NCBI GenBank assembly: GCA_029933535.1
Contig: JAOZNZ010000128.1
Location: forward strand, 1-8,224
Direction of reading: 5' to 3'
Length of the DNA: 8,224 nucleotides
Source: a bacterium
GTDB lineage: Bacteria > Auribacterota > UBA3054 > B51-G9
The first letter of the stretch is position 1. Each line of letters opens with the position of its first letter. The notes beneath the pieces were generated by a model, which was not told where the DNA came from, made no database searches, and saw only the letters and a program-made list of their open reading frames with translations. The position numbers and the translations under genes are program-made. Of the stretch, positions 5,210 to 8,224 are shown one piece after another.

Positions 5210-6748
5210 TCAAGTATCTTGTGTAGAATACTTGACTTTTAATTCTAAACCTTTTGCAGTTAGTCTGTATTTCTGTTTAGGATGATTTGGTGTGTCAGGA
5301 TAAGTCATTTCTATTACACCTGCTTCAATTGAGGGTGATAGATAGTTATCTATAAAGAATTCTCTGTGTTTAAGCCCTAATATTTTTTGAATTTCAGACC
5401 TTTTCATTTCTCCATTCATTGCTACAATTACTCTTCTAATTTGTTCAGCAACTTCATCACTAACTTCCCCAATAGGTTGTCCAGTAACTTGTCCAGTAAC
5501 TTGTCCGTTAGGTTGTCCGTTAGGTTGTCCGGTAGGTTGTCCGGTTCGCCATATAATAATTCTAAAACCGTCTTCCAAACGATATTCAGGTTCTGATAAA
5601 CCTGCTTCTTTGCATAAGCGAATCATGTCCCTGGTACCGCTGCCAATTCGCTCAATATATCCTGCAAGGTACATTGCTTCAGCAATTAAGGGATTTGCCG
5701 GAAATGACCCATGAGCGACCCGCAGTTTTGATAAAGTAAGTTCTGGTGGTAAAGTACCCGGATTCCATACCTCAAGTCTGTCTTTAAACAGCATTACCTG
5801 AACACTTCCGTTGCTTGTATAATCCCGATGAGCAACCGCGTTTACAATTGCTTCGGTAACGACAGCTTGCGGGATTTCATATTCAACCGGAACAACTACA
5901 CTTGATTCTCGTGAGCCAACACTCAAATCTATTTTTGAAAGAACAAAATCTACAGCCTGATCAACCAACTGAAAGACATTACCTTTATAAATCTGATAAG
6001 AAGGAATAGGTTTTACAACATCGTAACCATGAAAACGGGCGCATTTTATTTCCGAACTTATAAAATAATGTTGTGGCTTTTTACCAAATAAAAGTTGTGC
6101 CGCATTGGTCGGTTTGCCATTCTTTAATAAATCAAGATGAGTTAGTATTTCTTTGACCGGTGTTTGTTCCGATAAAGAAAATCCTCTTTTCGCTTTGGCT
6201 TCTCTAACGAACTGAACAATTTTTTCTTTGTCAATATCGTCTAAACTTGATTCGGCAGATGTTGCGGCATCGAAAGGTCCGGTTCTTAAATATTCTTTTT
6301 CTTCCAAATAATTTATTAAAGAAGCATAAACAAAAGTTTTTAATTCTGCCGAAACTGTAAATTTCTTTCTTATTACTTCCTGCTCTGCTTTTTTTATTAA
6401 TGATAATTCTTTTGGGTGCCGTTCTGTTGATGGATTTGTTGATATGAATATCAATCGGGTTTTATTTAAACTTGCCGCTAAATTATATTCATGTTCAGTT
6501 GGTGATATTCCTTTGTCATCTTCGTTTCCGTATTCTTTCCCAAAAATCCCTATGTATATATCGCAAACAGATACTTCATCAAGATATAAGTCATCCGGTT
6601 TACGACTTAATGCTGACACTTTTTCAAAAATAAAAGGGGCGAAAAATAGTCCGAGCAATGCGTCTTCCATAAGATAATCAAACAGCATTTTACGTTCTTT
6701 GGCAAACTCTGATTGCACGCTGCTTATAAAAATTTTTATTTTTTTCAT
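5210..6748 (-). CDS. DUF4062 - GHKL/RecG-like ATP-binding - winged-helix protein (512 aa)
   Basis: Putative ATP-binding accessory or regulatory protein of the adjoining type I restriction-modification system. Residues 1 to about 155 are a DUF4062 domain: IFISSVQSEFAKER at 6-19, KPDDLYLDEVSVCDIYIGIFG at 50-70 and GISPTEHEY at 80-88. Residues about 210-400 form a GHKL-type ATPase of the kind labelled RecG-like C-terminal or HATPase_c_4. Its N-box is E299, N303, HRDY 307-310, then WNPG at 328-331 and RIGSGTRD at 367-374. A linker of seven four-residue units (402-429) follows, then a winged-helix-like segment at about 433-500. In many relatives an AlbA_2 domain stands where DUF4062 is here. The ATG overlaps the hsdS stop by 4 bp (ATGA) with a weak TAAGG SD at 6754-6758, so translation is probably coupled. 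Biochemical function is not known to me. Confidence 0.85.
   Translation of the reverse strand: MKKIKIFISSVQSEFAKERKMLFDYLMEDALLGLFFAPFIFEKVSALSRKPDDLYLDEVSVCDIYIGIFGKEYGNEDDKGISPTEHEYNLAASLNKTRLIFISTNPSTERHPKELSLIKKAEQEVIRKKFTVSAELKTFVYASLINYLEEKEYLRTGPFDAATSAESSLDDIDKEKIVQFVREAKAKRGFSLSEQTPVKEILTHLDLLKNGKPTNAAQLLFGKKPQHYFISSEIKCARFHGYDVVKPIPSYQIYKGNVFQLVDQAVDFVLSKIDLSVGSRESSVVVPVEYEIPQAVVTEAIVNAVAHRDYTSNGSVQVMLFKDRLEVWNPGTLPPELTLSKLRVAHGSFPANPLIAEAMYLAGYIERIGSGTRDMIRLCKEAGLSEPEYRLEDGFRIIIWRTGQPTGQPNGQPNGQVTGQVTGQPIGEVSDEVAEQIRRVIVAMNGEMKRSEIQKILGLKHREFFIDNYLSPSIEAGVIEMTYPDTPNHPKQKYRLTAKGLELKVKYSTQDT
5462..5545 (-). repeat. 12-bp in-frame tandem repeat (TGQP/TGQV linker)
   Basis: Seven 12-bp units, typified by GGACAACCTACC or GGACAAGTTACT read on the minus strand, encode TGQP TGQP NGQP NGQV TGQV TGQP IGEV. 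A degenerate eighth unit, SDEV, follows. The unit is a multiple of three, so copy-number change would alter linker length between ATPase and winged helix without breaking the frame. Similar GQ-rich linkers are common in this protein family. Confidence 0.9.
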
Positions 6749-7947
6749 ACTAACCTTATTTTTCCGGTTAAAAGGTTTTGCATCAATCCTTGTTTCAACT
6801 CTTTATATTTTGATATTTTTTTTTCTAATAATTCTATTTCTAAATCCATGTCGGATAAAATTGCAGCAATGCGGATTTGCTCTGTTTGAGTAGGAACTTT
6901 TATTTCTAAATGTTGAAACTCACCAATCCAATGTCGTTTATGATCTCCTAAGGGAAAATCAATTAGTTGCATTATTTCATAAACAAACCTTAAATTAACG
7001 CACTCGTTTTTAGGGTTTAGAATTTTCATTGCTGATGATTTTGCTTTAAAAGGAAAATCAACAAACTTTGTTGCTGTAGTGAAATCATCAAATATAATTA
7101 CAGGAAAATCTTCGAATATGCCTTTTTTTTCATTTGTTAAACCTAAAACGAAAGTTTTCCCTGCAGTTAAAACAGGTATATCATAATTATCATTATATTT
7201 AGTATCAGTAACCAAATATTTAGTTGGTTGTTCATAAACTAAATATTGACCCAGTATTTTCGTTTCCCAATCTTTTTTAGAAGTAAGGAGTTTTTGCATT
7301 GCGCCTTTTTTTATCAAGCGTTTTTTGGTAATCTTTTTTTCGATGGATTGTATTAAATTGTCCGTGTCGAATAAAACTTCCGCTATCGCTTTTTGTTCAG
7401 GACGTGGTGGAAGAGGGAAACAAAAATTAACAAAATTCTTTTGATACAAGTGGTTTATAGTAGAACCAGCAACAAGTTCGTTTAGGAAAATTGAAAAAAA
7501 ACTAGAATTGAACACATAAAATAAAAATCTTGGGATATAATTGTTTCTTTTGGCACGAATAACAAATACACCACTATTTAATGTTGCTGGTAAAGTAATA
7601 TTATTAATATATGCAATTTTACCAATTGTACCATCTTTTGTTATTAAAATATCTTCTTTTTTTAATTGAATATTTATATCTTGTGTATATCTTATTTTTT
7701 CGACATAATGGCACATCTCCCATTTGATTTTTCCATTATCAAAATCAGTGCCAGTGACTAAATAGTAATTGCCATTGTTTAAATATTCAGAAGTAGTTAA
7801 ACCTTGCCAGCCGATTCTTGCTTTTAATGTAGATGTATCATCAATATTCTTCACCTCCCACTCCACTGGAATAACGCCGATTTCTGTTTTTTTATAACCT
7901 TTTTTCACTTGCGTGTAATTATCATTTATTTTTAATTTATCGTTCAT
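6745..7947 (-). CDS. hsdS: Type I restriction-modification specificity subunit HsdS (400 aa)
   Basis: DNA-recognition subunit that directs the HsdM methyltransferase, and HsdR when present, to a bipartite target. The architecture is complete: two target-recognition domains, each followed by a conserved helical spacer. TRD1 opens with KTEIGVIPVEWEV and runs to about residue 178. The central spacer begins PLPPRPEQKAIAEVLFDTD (about 178-196) and ends QKLLT. TRD2 spans about 227-350. The distal spacer begins VPTQTEQIRIAAILSDMD and ends QGLMQNLLTGKIRL. The length of 400 is normal. The ATG at 7945-7947 is chosen. A TTG at 7954-7956, directly after an in-frame TGA, would add three residues. Neither start has a recognisable SD, which is unusual beside the good SDs of the left-hand genes. 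The gene is visibly more AT-rich than glnS, consistent with horizontal acquisition. The downstream gene overlaps by 4 bp. Confidence 0.95.
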   Translation of the reverse strand: MNDKLKINDNYTQVKKGYKKTEIGVIPVEWEVKNIDDTSTLKARIGWQGLTTSEYLNNGNYYLVTGTDFDNGKIKWEMCHYVEKIRYTQDINIQLKKEDILITKDGTIGKIAYINNITLPATLNSGVFVIRAKRNNYIPRFLFYVFNSSFFSIFLNELVAGSTINHLYQKNFVNFCFPLPPRPEQKAIAEVLFDTDNLIQSIEKKITKKRLIKKGAMQKLLTSKKDWETKILGQYLVYEQPTKYLVTDTKYNDNYDIPVLTAGKTFVLGLTNEKKGIFEDFPVIIFDDFTTATKFVDFPFKAKSSAMKILNPKNECVNLRFVYEIMQLIDFPLGDHKRHWIGEFQHLEIKVPTQTEQIRIAAILSDMDLEIELLEKKISKYKELKQGLMQNLLTGKIRLV

Positions 7948-7948
7948 A

Positions 7949-8087
7949 ATTTTCAATCAATATTTTTCCCACGAGACGCTTTGCGCTCGGGACATGTTGT
8001 CGATTGCAACCGACAATTTTTGTCGATTGTTTTGCGCCATACCACAACATAAATAATTTAAGACTTCGATTTTCAATCAACATTTTT
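7949..8087. repeat. 120-bp unit bounded by 19-bp direct repeats in the hsdM-hsdS gap
   Basis: ATTTTCAATCAATATTTTT (7949-7967) recurs as ATTTTCAATCAACATTTTT (8069-8087), one mismatch and exactly 120 bp apart. The right-hand copy continues from the hsdM side and the left-hand copy abuts the hsdS start codon, as expected for an insertion or segmental duplication. Between them, CAACCGACAA/TTGTCGATTG (8007-8016, 8020-8029) forms a 10-bp stem with a 3-nt loop and one wobble pair. Two overlapping minus-strand frames cross it (8083-7937, 48 codons, and 8040-7957, 27 codons). Both lack an SD, so neither is called a gene. Confidence 0.6.
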
Positions 8088-8115
8088 GGTCGATGACCAT
8101 GCGAAAATACGCATG
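8088..8115. repeat. Pair of small hairpins just downstream of hsdM
   Basis: GGTC-GAT-GACC (8088-8098) and CATGCG/CGCATG (8098-8103, 8110-8115, 6-nt loop) are adjacent perfect inverted repeats in the hsdM-hsdS gap. There is no T-tract on the minus strand, so they do not form a standard terminator. They could stabilise the mRNA or slow the polymerase. Confidence 0.4.
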
Positions 8116-8146
8116 CTGAAAGTCCGCCTATGGAGGGATTATTTCA

Positions 8147-8224
8147 TTAGGCAAACCCCATTTTTTCAAGATGAGAATTTACCTTGCTCTCGACTTCGAC
8201 AAGCTCAGCCTCCAATTGCGGTAC
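8147..8224 (-). CDS. hsdM: Type I methyltransferase subunit HsdM, last 25 codons (runs off the window)
   Basis: The minus-strand frame entering at 8224 reads VPQLEAELVEVESKVNSHLE, then KMGFA and TAA at 8147-8149. A C-terminal helix of the form EAELxEVExKVxxxLxxxGF is typical of type I N6-adenine methyltransferase subunits. Its place directly upstream of hsdS on the same strand supports the call. The catalytic domain (NPPF motif and AdoMet site) would lie beyond the window, so methylation motifs cannot be checked. The gap to hsdS is about 200 bp, whereas these genes usually abut or overlap. Confidence 0.75.
   Translation of the reverse strand, partial: VPQLEAELVEVESKVNSHLEKMGFA

Noticed and set aside
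5387..5596. Plus-strand frame rich in Leu, Ser and Arg repeats
   Set aside because: It is the antisense of the 12-bp linker repeat and has no start context.
7957..8040. 27-codon frame MAQNNRQKLSVAID... between hsdM and hsdS as an antitoxin or control protein
   Set aside because: It has no SD and no domain signal, it overlaps a second frame of equal merit, and it lies inside a repeat-bounded unit.

Overview
The window looks like a chromosomal stretch from an AT-rich, Gram-negative bacterium. Housekeeping landmarks are the glutaminyl-tRNA synthetase gene, two CCA-encoding tRNA genes and sigma70-type promoters. Two secreted proteins end in a PEP-CTERM sorting signal (VPEP or IPEP, a hydrophobic helix, then a basic RRFRK tail). 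That signal is known from outer-membrane, exopolysaccharide-making bacteria that carry exosortase. A member of the PVC or Omnitrophota type is a reasonable guess, but nothing here fixes the phylum.

Layout. On the minus strand, positions 1-916 hold the first 305 codons of glnS with a clear promoter. Positions 1412-2389 and 2794-3789 hold two tandem paralogous PEP-CTERM genes. Each has its own promoter, Shine-Dalgarno (SD) site and rho-independent terminator, and the duplication also copied a 55-bp non-coding block downstream of each terminator. The spacer between glnS and the first PEP-CTERM gene is crowded with inverted repeats, including a 140-bp long-inverted-repeat element. At 4019-4246 there is a MITE-like element with 17-bp terminal inverted repeats and a 6-bp target duplication, just upstream of a plus-strand promoter. 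That promoter drives tRNA-Lys(TTT) and tRNA-Glu(TTC), which end at a strong bidirectional terminator.

Right of the tRNAs, after about 640 bp without a convincing gene, lies the 3' part of a type I restriction-modification locus on the minus strand: the last 25 codons of hsdM, a full-length hsdS, and a gene overlapping hsdS by 4 bp (ATGA). This third gene encodes a DUF4062 domain, a GHKL/RecG-like ATP-binding domain, a TGQ-repeat linker and a winged helix. The linker is a 12-bp tandem repeat. A degenerate copy of the same coding segment sits just outside the stop codon, so the module has probably recombined or decayed here. hsdR is not visible and would have to lie beyond position 8224. The hsdM-hsdS gap is unusually long and contains a 120-bp unit bounded by 19-bp direct repeats.

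Working model. The tRNA genes mark the border between a conserved region on the left and an accessory defence island on the right. HsdM and HsdS would form the sequence-specific methyltransferase, and the translationally coupled DUF4062-ATPase protein is a candidate accessory or regulatory partner. The PEP-CTERM pair would be exported and processed at the cell surface and has no evident link to the defence genes.
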